NCBI GenBank assembly: GCA_964007475.1
Contig: OZ023273.1
Location: forward strand, 80,020,598 to 80,084,597
Source: Hybos culiciformis
Lineage: Eukaryota; Arthropoda; Insecta; Diptera; Hybotidae
Reading direction: 5' to 3'
DNA: 64,000 nucleotides
The notes below the pieces were generated by a model. It searched no databases. It had not been told where the DNA came from and saw only the letters and a program-made list of their open reading frames with translations. Position 1 is the stretch's first letter; each line of letters opens with the position of its first letter. Both the position numbers and the translations under genes were made by a program. Shown here piece by piece: positions 42,214 to 53,469 of this stretch.

Positions 42214-45200
42214 AAAAAATGTAGAATATATATTGTAAATTCTTATAGTAGATATTTTAGGTTGTTTTATAATTTTATGAGAGATTTAATTAGAGATAAA
42301 TTTAAATATTTTGTTGTATGTTCAGTAGCAAATGCCCAGTCGATGAGGTAAAACCTCGAAACTAGTAGGCGAAAATTAAAAAACAATTTTTTTATATATT
42401 TAAAAGTAGAATTACAATTAAATAAAAATTTAAAAACATAATAAAAAGGATTATAAATAAAAAATAAAGAAATAAATAAAAAATTTTTTTTGTTTTAATT
42501 AACTTTCCTTTTTTACATAATATGTTAAAATTCTACCAAGAATTATCCGAGGAGTCTGTCAAATTTTAAATATAAATAAGAAAAAAAAAAAAAACAAAAA
42601 TTTTCCCAATAGAAATAATGTAGATCCAAATTGTTACATAAACAATTCTAAATTTTTCAAAAAAAAAAAATTATTAAAAAATTTTTTCAATGTTAATTTC
42701 TAAATCAAACTTTTTCGAATTTTAATAATTGGATGTACACTGTTTCGAATATTTTTACAAAAAAAAAAATTGTCCTATATTATTCTACAATTACTAAAAA
42801 TTAAAAATTAAATACTAAATATTAAATATAAATATATTAAATATAAAAAAAAAAAAAAAACTATAAATTAAAAATAAATATTATATAATTAAAAATTACA
42901 TAATTTAACATAATTTACTTTGAACTTATTATTACACATAAATATTACATCATTTATTTTGAATTAAAATTTTTTTTTAAAAATAAATTTATAATAATAT
43001 CTCTTATTATTACTCATTATTACTTATTATTACTTATTATTACATGTTATTACTTTTTACATGTTACTACAAGATTTTAATTTTGATTTAAACTTGCATA
43101 ATTAAAAATGGTTTAACATAATTTTTATTTTATTTTTATTTTATTTGGCATCTTTATTTTCTCTGGAAGTGATTCGTATTCCAATAATAACCGGATCTAA
43201 TTTTGCATATACAACATAAGGTAACCACTCCTCAAATTTATAGGGACTTTCAACATAAGGCAACCAATCCTCAAATTTTTTTTAGAGAACTTCAATATAA
43301 GGTAACAACTCCTCAAATTTTTTTTAGAGAACTTCAATATAAGGTAACCATTCCTCATTTATTTTAAGGGGACTACAATATAAGGTAACCATTCCTCAAT
43401 TATTTTAATAGGACTACAATATAAGGTAACCATTCCTAAATTATTTTAATATTTCAATACAAGGTATCCACTCCGCAAATATTTTAATTTCGTAAAATTT
43501 TTTTTATGGATGAAGCTTGCAACGAAATTCTAACAGCTAAAGATATTTTTCGTAAAGCTTACAAACGCATTCAGAAAAACCTTAAACCGAAAAATTTAGA
43601 AACATTACAAGCAATTAAATTAAATATTGAAGATACATATAACATCTACGTAAATACAGTTCTTCAAGCTTGTATTACATTTGAAGAACAACATCATCAT
43701 ATTTTAGCTAAAGATCGTCAGTATTGTTACGATAAGTTACAAGAGAGCTTTAAACTATTAAAGTGCGCAGATCTAATTCCAAAAGACATTCTATTACCGA
43801 TCAAAATAAATCAAATCGAAAAAGAACAAAATATAATGGAATCAGATAGTTCTGAAGAAAACTTTGACGATACTGTGACGATGGCTCTTTCTACTCCTGA
43901 ATTTTTACGTATAGCTAGTTCACAAATAAATAGAAATTATAGTGGTGATCCACTATCACTTAAATCTTTTATCGAATCAATAAATTTGTTAGACACACTA
44001 GCAGAGACACAAGACTAAAAAAATTTATTAGATCGATTTATTTTATCAAAGCTTGACGGAACAGCTCGCGAAGCTGTAGCCAATGATTCTAATACGGTAG
44101 AACTTATTAAACAATATCTTAATAATTCGATTAAACCAGAAAGTTCTAAAATTATAGAAGGAAAAATAAAAGCTTTGAGAACGGATAGGAACTCTTTACA
44201 AAATTTTTCAGAAAAAGCTAAGGTATTCCAACACAAAAAGCTAAAGAGATTTGTATTGAAAAAACAGTCGAAATGTGCAGAAATAATGCAAGATCTGATC
44301 TGACCAAAGCTGTTTTGTCATCGACCCAATTCCAAGACCCTAAAGAAGTAGTATCAAAATTTTTAATAGGAATAGATTTACAATCGCAAGAAAAACAGGT
44401 TCTGTCATTCAGAACAAACAATAATAATAATTCACTTAGAATTTCTTATGGAAATCGTTCTAATCACAATTTTCGTGCAAATTATAAAAGGGGAAATTTT
44501 AGACACCAAAATCAACGATTTGTAAATAATAATTTTCAAAACAATAATCGTAATAATTGGAACAATAATCGAAGTAATTTTAATAATAATCGAGGTAACT
44601 ATAATAATAATCGTGGCAACTTTAATAATAATCGTGGTAATAGAGGAAATATAAATAGAAATTTTAACCAAAATAATTATGTACGATACGCGGGAAACGA
44701 CCAGGCCCCCCAAAACGGCAAGGGGGAATAAGATCAAATGCGTTTACATCAAAATTAAATAACAACGCTAACTTTAATACACATTACATTTATCCTAGTA
44801 CACAATTTAATACTAACTATCCTTCAAATTCGAATAAAACAAAATTTTTTTATAATTCTAATTTAAGACCAAATGCTAAGCTAAATACAAATTTTTCAAA
44901 AGAAAATAAAAATTTTCCTAATTCTTATCCAAATTTAAATACAAAATCTAAATTAAGTGCAAAAAATGTCTTTAACGTAAATCCAAATTTCTCTGATTTC
45001 ATTATTGTAAATTCTAAATTAAATTTTCAAGGCTCAACATTTTTAAATGATACTGAAGCAGATATTTCGCTAATAAAAATTTCATCAATCGATTCAAATT
45101 TTAACTTAAAAAATAATTTAAATTCTAACAATATTATAAGCATTTTGGGAATTACGCAAAATTCTATAAAAAGTTTAGGTACAATCAACGTCAACTTTCA

Positions 45201-45956
45201 TTTTAAACATCAAATTCTATCTTGTTTGCTACATGTAGTTCCAGACGAATTTAATATTCCTTCGGATGGTATTTTAGGCAAAGACTTTCTCAAATTTTAT
45301 AAGTGTCAAATAAATTATGATTCTATGCAATTAATACTCAACAATAATTCTTATTCTTTTTCATTTCCAATTTTAGAAAACCCTAGTGAAAATTCAATTG
45401 TTTTACCTTCTAGATGTGAAGTCATTCGTACTTTTATTCTTCCAAATGATTCTCCTTGTGTAGTGCTTGATCAAGAAATCGCACCTGATATTTTCATTCC
45501 ACGTACGATAGTTTCTTCAAAAACTCCTTTAATTAAAGTTTTAAATTTATCAGATAAAATTCGAATAATTCCTAAAAACACTTCACTTAAATCAGAACCT
45601 CTTTCAAATTTTAACATCCTAAGAATTGACACAAATAAAAATCAAAATAGAACAAAAGAATTGCTTCAAATAATATCTAAAAATACCAAACCGCAATACC
45701 AAGAAAAATTATTAAATCTGTGTGAACAATATAGTAACATTTTCCATATGAAAGATGATAAAATGACAACAAATAACTTCTATACACAAAATTTAAGAAT
45801 AGATAACAATACTCCGGTATATGTGAAGAATTATAGACTTCCATATTCCCAAAAACAGGAAATCGACGATCAAGTTAACAAATTGTTAAAAAATGATCTT
45901 ATTGAATCAAGCCAATCTAATTTTAACAGCCCTATCATTTTAGTGCCTAAGAAAGG
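42214..45956 (+). repeat. 3743-bp tandem duplication, copy B
   Basis: Second copy, continuous with the rest of pol; this copy is the one that extends into the intact RT. Confidence 0.95.
43506..44731 (+). pseudogene. gag: 412-like gag, copy B
   Basis: Protein, stop (44016-44018) and frameshift are the same as in copy A. As the copy joined to full pol, this would be the functional gag if it were intact. Confidence 0.85.
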
Positions 45957-47337
45957 TTCAGATAAAAAATGGAGATTATGCATAGATTACCGTCTTGTAA
46001 ATAAAAAACTAATTGCAGATAAATATCCACTGCCAAGAATAGAAGACATATTAGACAATTTAGGCAGATCAAAATTTTTTACTGTACTCGACCTTTACTC
46101 GGGATTTCATCAAGTTCCACTTAATGAAAACTCATCTTTTAGCACGGACAAAGGTTCGTTTAGATGGAAAGTTCTTCCATTCGGTTTAAATGTATCACCT
46201 AACTCATTTTATAGAATGATGGCATTAGCTTTTTTCGGTCTTACACCGTTACAATGTTTTCTATACATCGACGATATCATATGTATTGGCTGTTCAGTCG
46301 AACATCACCTTAAAAATCTTAAATCTATTTTCGAAGTTTGTAAAAAATTTAACCTTAAACTAAATCCTGAAAAATGTCTATTTTTTAAAAATGAAGTCAC
46401 ATACCTAGGACATAAATGTACCGATCGAGGTATCTACCCAGATAGTAGCAAAATAGATACAGTTAGAAATTATCCTGTACCAAAAGATAAAGACGCTACC
46501 AAACGATTTGTTGCATTTATGAACTATTCTCGAAAATTTATACCAAATTTCGCATCTATAGCAAAGCCCTTAAATAATATGACTAGACTTAAAGTAAATT
46601 TTTCTTGGACACAAGAGTGTCAAAAATCTTTTGAAATTTTAAAAAATTGTTTGATTAATCCACCAATCTTAAATTATCCAAATTTTTCAAAACCTTTTAT
46701 CATTACTGTTGACGCTTCTAACTTGGGAATAGGATCCACCCTAAGTCAGGAGATCAATGGCAACGATTTACCAATTTCATAGTCTTCACGTAGTTTCACG
46801 AAAGGTGAAATGAATAAATCGACAATAGAGAAAGAATTAGCTGCAATACACTTCGCAATTTTACACTATAGACCTTACATTTACGGAACAAAATTTACAA
46901 TTAGATCTGATCATAAACCCTTAATTTATTTATTTTCTTTAAAAAATCCATCTTCAAAATTAACTAGAATGCGCTTAGATATAGAAGAATATAATTTTAC
47001 AGTAGAATATATTAAAGGAAAATGTAACGTAGTGGCAGATGCACTATCTCGTATTTCAATAGACGAACTTAAAGATTTACAAAATAACGAAAATAAAGTA
47101 TATGTTACGACAAGATCAATGTCAAATAAAAAATCAACAAATAATAATTTCAACGAAAGTAGCAACAGTCCAAATAGAGAAAAAATTTTAAATAAAAATG
47201 AAAAAATTGTTATTTATGAGGATAAATTTAACTATAAAATACCTCAGTTAATCTTCAACTCAGTAGATAGTTGTAAAGTATATAAAAAACGTAAATTAGT
47301 ATATAAATATGACATTTCAAATATTACCAGACATTAG
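44681..47337 (+). pseudogene. pol: 412-like pol: protease, RT and RNase H, copy B
   Basis: The frame runs from the gag overlap through the protease (again D-T-E, 45049-45057). The RT follows (KKWRLCIDYRLVNKKL, TVLDLYSGFHQVPL, LPFGLNVSPNSFYRMM, LYIDDIICIG with YIDD codons 46264-46275; TYLGHKCTDRGI thumb). RNase H comes next (ITVDASNLGIGSTLSQ; NKSTIEKELAAIHFAI; IRSDHKPLIYLF; CNVVADALSR). One TAG at 46780-46782 stands where SYSSRSF is usual, in RNase H, and the frame then continues. A frame change near 47340 separates it from integrase. RT itself looks intact. Confidence 0.9.
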
Positions 47338-47357
47338 AGCCTGGATGCAATAAAATT

Positions 47358-48190
47358 TTGAAAAAGGAAACAATTCTAGCATTGTTTCTTACCCAGTTAG
47401 ATAAAAATTTAATTAAAAGCAATATAAACAAAATTCAAATAAATAAAGAGGATAGCATTTTTAAATTAATTACATTTACAATAAAAGATTTTATTAAAGT
47501 TGCAAATAAAAAGATAAAAGAATCAGAAATCGCGATAGTTTCACGTCCATTACCCATTATTAGTACTGGGGAAAAACAAAAACTTTTAGATCGTTATCAT
47601 AAAGACCCTATATTTGGCGGACACGCAGGTCAAAAAAGGTTATATGCAAAATTGAGGTCATGTTTTTATTGGAAAGGCATGAAAAAAGACGTAGCAACCT
47701 ACGTCAGGGGATGTAAAGATTGTCAGGTGAATAAAGCTAAAATTAAAAACATCGAACCACTGCAAATCACTAAAACTCCAAATATAGCGTTCGATACTAT
47801 AATTATAGATACGATCGACCCGTTCCAAAAAACTCAAAATAGAAATCTATATGCAGTCACATTAATGTGCGACTTGAGTAAATATTTAATTACGATACCA
47901 GTAGCCAATAAAGAAGCTACCACTATTGCGCAAGCCATTTTCGAACATTTTGTTTTATTATACGGCCCAATGAGAAAAATTATTACTGATTGCGGTACTG
48001 AGTATGCCAATAGTGTAATAGTAGAACTATTTAAATTACTAGATACTGAACATAGTTTTTCAACACCCTACCATCATGAAACAGTTGGAACTATTGAAAG
48101 AAACCATCGGGTTTTGAATGAATATCTAAGATCGTATATTAATGCAAACCATGATAATTGGGATGTATATTTAAAATATTTTAATGCGCA
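47358..48190 (+). pseudogene. 412-like integrase, N-terminal and catalytic parts
   Basis: The zinc-binding HHCC module (HKDPIFGGHAGQKRL, then CFYWKGMKKDV and CKDCQ) is followed by the DDE core (IIDTIDPF; ITDCGTEYANS; TPYHHETVGTIERNHRVL), so all three acidic residues are present. The text then runs into a family-B insertion (YLKYFNAHGF). The C-terminal parts lie at 49290-49560 and 50745-50897. No domain loss other than the two insertions. Confidence 0.88.
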
Positions 48191-49290
48191 TGGCTTCGGT
48201 AAGTTGTATTTACATTCGCAAATTTAGCTCGGTAAATGCTCCATTACATGCATCAATACACATGCAATTATAGAGGAATGTAAATTGTATTTACATTTCC
48301 CTGTGATGTAAATTGTATTTACATTGCTCTATATTGTATTTACATTCTTCATTTTGAACTGCGTAATACTATAAACAAAAATAATATCACTCACACTCAC
48401 AATATTTCAAACAGACAAATACCAAAAAAAAAAAAAAATTGCAAATGTATACCTCTCACATGCATCATATTGGTTGGATTTTAGTACAAAAATTTAAACC
48501 ATACTTCAAAAATTGCATTTATTTTTATTCAAAAAAACAAAATGAATAAAAATAGAATAATGGTAACCCTGAAAATATCTTTGTTGTCATTATAAAGTTT
48601 GCTGTGATTGTCAAATGTCAAGTAAGAATTTTTTTTTCTTTTATCAACAAACGAGGAAAATGGCAGCTACAAGGAGATTATTTATTGTAAATATAAATTA
48701 TAACTATATATTTATTATTTGATTTTATTTTTAATTATAAAAAAAAATAATTATAAAATTATTATTATTTTTTTTTAATAATTAAAAATAAAATTAAAGA
48801 AGACCATTAGTTCCTAAAATAATAAAAAAAAAATTAGTAATTTTTCTAAAAAAAAATTATTCGATTTTTTTTTTGCAAAAAAGAAAATGAATAATTTTTT
48901 TGGAAAAATTACTAATTTTTTATTAATATTTTAGGAATTAGCTGATCTTAAATCATCCGGTTTGAAATCATTTCGAGAAATAAATTTACTTCCGTATTAA
49001 TTAAATTTTACTTCCTTGCTTCATTTTGAACTTTTTTGTTTATTTTTTTCATTGTAAATGTATTGTTTTCAACTCCCTCTCCCATGCACATTAAAGCAGT
49101 ATACAATACATGGTAATCAAATTTGTTATACAGATCGTTGTGTATACACACAAACACGTAGACACTCGTCAATATTATATCACTCCAACTTCGGTCTCGT
49201 GATATAAATATGACTCGTGTCTATGTGTTTGTGTGTATACACAACTCGCAAGAATAACAAATTTTCTTACCATGTATTGTAATCTACTAT
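48185..49290 (+). repeat. Family-B repeat, copy 3, inside integrase
   Basis: It is collinear with 2862-4190 (GGTAAGTTGTATTTACATTC to CCATGTATTGTAATCTACTA), with indels. It splits the integrase between YLKYFN and STPNSNFNF, which shows that family B is mobile. Confidence 0.8.
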
Positions 49291-49294
49291 TACA

Positions 49295-49560
49295 TATAAT
49301 TATAAAGTACTCCAAATTCAAATTTCAATTTTATATACTCTCCTTACGAGGTAATATTTGGCAAACAACCAAATTCTCATGATTTTTTACTAGATAATAA
49401 AATTGAACCAGTATATAACTTCGATAGTTATGCGAAACATGTAAAATTTATCTTCAAAATACAAATGTAATTATTAAAGAATTTTTAAAAAAAGAAAAAT
49501 TAAAAAATAAAGAGATATACGATAAAAAAGCGACGAAAAATCAATTTAAAATAAATCATG
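49295..49560 (+). pseudogene. 412-like integrase, continuation
   Basis: STPNSNFNFIYSPYEVIFGK followed by QPNSHDFLLDNKIEPVYNF is the usual end of the integrase core (TPYELVFG-type motif). A frame slip near 49445 and then KKATKNQFKINH lead to the LINE insertion. Confidence 0.8.
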
Positions 49561-50744
49561 TTTTTTTTTTTTTTTTTTTATTGAAGTTATCACTAGGTGG
49601 GATACCTTTTATACTAAAGAAGTATGGATTTGGTAATAAGGACAGGAAGTTTAAACGGGATTAAAAAGTGGGACAGTTAGTAAGTAATTATTTACACTTT
49701 TCTTAAGACGTCGCAAGTCGTAAATTAAGCGTCCACCAGCTGTCGGGAACAACTTTAATGGGAGAGTATTCCACATTCTCGAGGTGCGAATTGAAAACGA
49801 ATCTCCGAAGCTCGTTCTATCACATCTGGGAATTTTTTCGAAATATGGGTGTGAAGTTGAAGCAGTACGTGTTTGGCGTGAAAATACTTGAAGTTGAGGA
49901 AGTAGGGCTTTTACTTCCAGGGAACACGTATCCATTCCAACAAGGTATTTATAAAAAATGGAAAGTGAACCTCCATTACGACCAATGTTCCCTCTAATTT
50001 TTTTAAAAGCTGGGCAAAAATGAACTTGCTTGCGCGCATTATTTGTATTTTTTTCTTATTGCGCCAAAATTTAAAAAAAAAATTAGTCACAAAATTTTTT
50101 TTTTTAACTATAACTTCTTTACGAAGAGTAGTGAAAGAAAAATTAGGAAAAAAAACATTAAAATTTGGCACATAAAAAATGGAAACGATTAAACAAACAA
50201 ACTTCGTAACAAAAAAATTATTGGCCTCCTACCCAGCGACCTTCTCCTAGGGAGGACTTCAAATTTGGTATACAAAAAGAGGAAATGATTAAACACACAA
50301 TTTTCGAAAAAAAAAAGGTTTAAACCAACAGAAAATCAATAAAAGAAACTTATAATGTATACCTCTACCACTCCGAAAGAAACAAAAATATATACCAAAA
50401 CATAGCAAAATGTGTATTATAAAAACAAATATAAAATTCAGATGTTACTTTGTAGTTAGAAAAATAAATTTCATTTAAATCGAAATTAGTTTCGTCCAAA
50501 ATATTCGATTTAATTCGCCTGAATAAAATCGATAAAAAAATCGTATAGTAGAAACGAAACGATTTTCCAGCAAAAAATTTATGATTGATTAGTGAAGTTT
50601 AAATTTTTTTAATAAAATAACTTTATTATTGCGTTAAATTTGGTCTGCGCGCAAAATAAATGATCTGCGCGCAAGCAAAAAAAGGGTGCCCTAGGGCGCA
50701 CGAGCGCATCTTAAAGGGAACATTGATTACGACGGTGGTTGAGT
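49561..50744 (-). mobile_element. 5'-truncated Jockey-group LINE fragment, copy 2
   Basis: A T run (49561-49579) is its reversed poly(A). 49651-49935 encodes the same C-terminus as copy 1 (FSRQTRTASTSHPYFEKIPR). Homology to copy 1 (about 21133 on that side) stops at GGTGGTTGAG (50743), where integrase sequence resumes. A hAT MITE sits inside it. Confidence 0.85.
49983..50725. mobile_element. hAT-like MITE inside the LINE fragment
   Basis: The ends CAATGTTCCCTC and (reversed) CAATGTTCCCTT are flanked by the exact 8-bp duplication ATTACGAC (49975-49982, 50726-50733). The paralogous LINE at 21122-21129 has one ATTACGAC and no insert, an empty site. Non-coding. Confidence 0.95.
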
Positions 50745-50897
50745 TCTTTTAAAAGAAGAAAACAGGACAAAATTAGATAATGTATATTCCGGTCCTCATA
50801 AAATAATTCAAATTGATGGCTTAAATGTTATATTGATAACAAATAAAAATAAAAGGATTAAAGTCCACAAAAATAGAATAATTAAAAATAATTGTTA
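50745..50897 (+). pseudogene. 412-like integrase C-terminus
   Basis: LLKEENRTKLDNVYSGPHKI, then IDGLNVILITNKNKRIKVHK and NRIIKNNC before a stop is the GPY/F-type C-terminal module (YSGPHKI, VHKNR). It ends pol. Confidence 0.85.
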
Positions 50898-51144
50898 AAA
50901 AAAAAAAAAAAAAAAAATGTAAAATATATTTTATTATAAGCATAATCAAAATAGACTAATAAGAACTAGTCTAACATATATTATTAACATATCTTATTAT
51001 TAATATAAATAAAAATTTTAATTGATCAATTACATTATTAAATTTAAAAATTTTATTTTTTGAATTAAATTTCTATTTTTTGAATTAAACTTATTTTTGA
51101 AACATAATAATTTTCTTATATATTTCTCAAATAAGCTTAATTTT
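50898..51144 (+). other. 3' untranslated part of the Gypsy element
   Basis: A/T-rich, no envelope gene. Confidence 0.6.
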
Positions 51145-51157
51145 AAAAGGAGTGAGG
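51145..51157 (+). other. Polypurine tract
   Basis: AAAAGGAGTGAGG immediately before the 3' LTR, the expected plus-strand primer. Confidence 0.75.
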
Positions 51158-51391
51158 TGTAGTGCCCCCTTATTTTTATATACATATTATTATATATTTA
51201 AGATTATATACTCTCTTTATTTTATTCGTTAAGATATCTTAGTATTAGTTAATAAGAAAGTATAAGACAAGTCTAGGTACTTAGTTTTAAGTTTAGTTTT
51301 ACATCAACGCTTGAAGAATAAACATTATTAAGTTTAAAATTAAAACAAGTCTCATTCTTTTTTTATTCAAAGATACCCTAGAGGTATCACA
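51158..51391 (+). repeat. 3' LTR
   Basis: 234 bp, TGTAGTGCCCC to GAGGTATCACA, followed by the ACTT duplication. Confidence 0.95.
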
Positions 51392-51410
51392 ACTTTTCAA
51401 ATTTCAATAC

Positions 51411-51484
51411 CATCTGAGTGGTAGTGTTGGCGGATTGGAATGCTAAGGACGCAGGTTCGAATCCCAAAGAAAGCAGCATAAGAA
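51411..51484 (+). repeat. tRNA-like sequence (SINE head) split by a foldback element
   Basis: GAGTGGTAGTGTTGG resembles a Pol III A box. GGTTCGAATCC at 51454-51464 is a perfect B box about 40 bases on. The rest does not fold as a full tRNA, so a tRNA-derived SINE or tRNA pseudogene is likely. The sequence resumes at 52394 after the foldback insertion. Confidence 0.5.
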
Positions 51485-52393
51485 CGTTTACGGACTTTTT
51501 ATCGTATGCAGTTTATCGTAAGGCAGTTTATCGTGAGCAGTTTATCGTATGGACACTTTATCGTATGGACATTTTATCGTACGGACATTTTATCGTATGG
51601 ACACTTTATCGTATGGACATTTTATCCGTGGCGGCCCAAATTAATAAATCTTACGATAAATTTACTTACGATAAAGTTTTTTGTTCACATTTTAACACAA
51701 AATATATAAAAACAATGGAAAAATAATTTTTTAATAAAATTTTATTACTTATATCCTATAAATTTGAAATAAGTATAATTTCTTAATTCAATACATAGCA
51801 CATTTCATAATTTTATAAAAAAAATAAAATAAAAAAAAAAAAATAATAAAAAAAAATAAATAAATATGGCATTAGTTGTTCACCATGTCCTCGTCGTTAA
51901 TCCTGGGTTTAAAGCAGAGAGTGAACCAGCTTTTACAAGCAAGGTATAATAACGGCGAATATTCGAATGTGAGTTTACTTTTGGTAAATGTTAATATAAC
52001 ATTACATTTACCGGCCCGATTGGCCCCATTTGCGCGCGCCGCAAATCCCACTGAACGACCACCAGTTCTTCTGCCCGACACCCCGCACCCACTATTTGGA
52101 TAAGGGGTAACCCCTCTACGCCCTACACAAAAATGGGGCCAATCCAGCCGGTAAATGTTATGTAATATTAAAATTACTCACATTTACCGGAATTCGTACA
52201 TTTACCGTAACATATATACGATAAAATGTCCGTACGTTAAAGTGTTCATACGATAAAATGTCCATACGATAAAGTGTCCATACGATAATAAGTCCATACA
52301 ATAAAGTGTCCATACGATAAAGTTCCCATACGATAAATTGCTCACGATAAACTGCCTTACGATAAACTGCATACGATAAGAAGTCCGGTTCCC
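51485..52393. mobile_element. Foldback element FB-C with 16-bp-repeat arms
   Basis: The exact 9-bp duplication GCATAAGAA flanks it (51476-51484, 52394-52402). The left arm is GGACTTTTTATCGTATGCAG, three spacer variants, then about five units of TTATCGTATGGACACT (16 bp). The right arm is the inverse with about eight units. Inner arms carry GGTAAATGTTA...ACATTTACC. The centre (51870-52110) is comparatively GC-rich and partly open in both directions, but no protein is recognised. A Drosophila FB-like structure. Confidence 0.85.
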
Positions 52394-52402
52394 GCATAAG
52401 AA

Positions 52403-52750
52403 ATTATTTAAAATTATTTAAAAAAAAAATTCAAAAAAATCAAATAAAAAAATTAAATAAAATAAAATTTAGTTTTATTTTCTCATGTATTTATTTTCTC
52501 ATTAATCGAAATAATTCGTTTTGTTGAATAAGTGAAATTTTTTTGGAATAATATTAATAGCATTTTCTTAATTTGATAACATGAATTAATTGGTTTGATA
52601 CAAATAGCTGTTTTTTTTTTTTCATATTCGTAAATAAGCGCGAATCAAATCTTGAATTCACAAGTACAATAAAAAATAATATCTATTTTCTAGACTAATT
52701 ATCATTTTATTACAAAAAAAAAATTTATTCAAACAAAAAAAAATTCGAAA
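52403..52750. other. A/T-rich intergenic, nothing recognised
   Basis: No coding pattern or repeat identified. Confidence 0.45.
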
Positions 52751-52784
52751 ATAATGTTGTTCTTCCTTTTAGAGCTGCCACTAA

Positions 52785-53140
52785 CATTGCAGCAGCAGCA
52801 ATGCAGCAGCAGAAGAGCAGTAGCAACAAAGCAGCAACAGCCGATCAGCAACGCTCGTGCAGCAGAGGCAGCAACAGAAAACAACGACAACAGCAAGCAT
52901 TTAAACAACAATAACAACAACAACAACCACAACAACAACAACACCAAAAACAACAACAACAACAACTACAAAAACAACAACAGATACGGCAGCAGCATCA
53001 ACGACAAAATAATAATAGTGACAATATTATTTACAACGATAACTTACCAATTGAACTAATTCATACTTCAACAACAACAGTGATAGTGATAGTAATAACA
53101 ACAAGAGCGACAACATCAACAATGACAACAACAACAAAAC
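52785..53140 (+). repeat. CAG/CAA-rich trinucleotide tract
   Basis: GCAGCAGCA, then AACAACAACAAC and AGTGATAGTGATAGT tracts. It may encode the Asn/Gln-rich N-terminal part of the LINE ORF1 that follows. Confidence 0.75.
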
Positions 53141-53453
53141 CAATTTTAATGACATTGAACTTTGTGCGGCCAGACATACAAAATGTTTATTTATTTCCAA
53201 TGTAAACCCTAGTTGTACTGTTGCATCACTGCACTGTTACATTAACAATAGAATCGTTGTTGATTATTTGAAAATTGAGACAACACGGTCTAGATATTGT
53301 AGTGAATATGCTTCGTTCAAGATTTTCTGCTCGTTTAAAGATTTTAAAATAATTTATGACGTAAAATTTTGGCCTAACGATATAATTTGCCATGAATTCC
53401 GCGAAAAAAATAATAACCATTTTCGAAAACCAAAGACAACTCGCCACAATTGA
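53055..53453 (+). pseudogene. LINE ORF1 C-terminal fragment
   Basis: The frame reads NNNKSDNINNDNNNK, then CAARHTKCLFISNVNPSCTV and FKIFCSFKDFKIIYDVKFWP, ending NDIICHEFREKN. The two-part pattern (LFIS...P..TV, then FK...S.KDF..I.....WP....I.EF) is that of the C-terminal domain of ORF1 proteins in Jockey-type elements. No start codon is secure. The endonuclease fragment of the same element follows. Confidence 0.55.
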
Positions 53454-53469
53454 GGCTTCTAAATGTTTT

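Larger units (their letters stand above)
35107..51391 (+). mobile_element. 412/mdg1-like Gypsy LTR retrotransposon, enlarged by insertions
   Basis: Matching 234-bp LTRs, 4-bp duplications ACTT (35103-35106, 51392-51395), a tRNA-Arg-type primer site and a polypurine tract define one complete element. It holds leader, gag, protease, RT, RNase H and integrase in the usual order and no envelope gene. A Penelope-like element, a 3743-bp tandem duplication, a family-B repeat and a LINE fragment with a MITE bring it to 16.3 kb. Stops and frameshifts make it non-autonomous. Confidence 0.9.

Noticed and set aside
35107..51391. Endogenous retrovirus with an envelope gene
   Set aside because: After the integrase C-terminus only about 250 A/T-rich bases precede the 3' LTR; there is no room for an envelope frame.
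51490..51630. Regular short repeats with near-constant spacing, like a CRISPR array
   Set aside because: The 16-bp units are directly tandem with no unique spacers and recur inverted at 52200-52390; this is a foldback arm.
52010..52110. GC-rich patch as possible bacterial contamination or CpG island
   Set aside because: It lies between the matching arms of a foldback with intact 9-bp duplications, so it belongs to that element.
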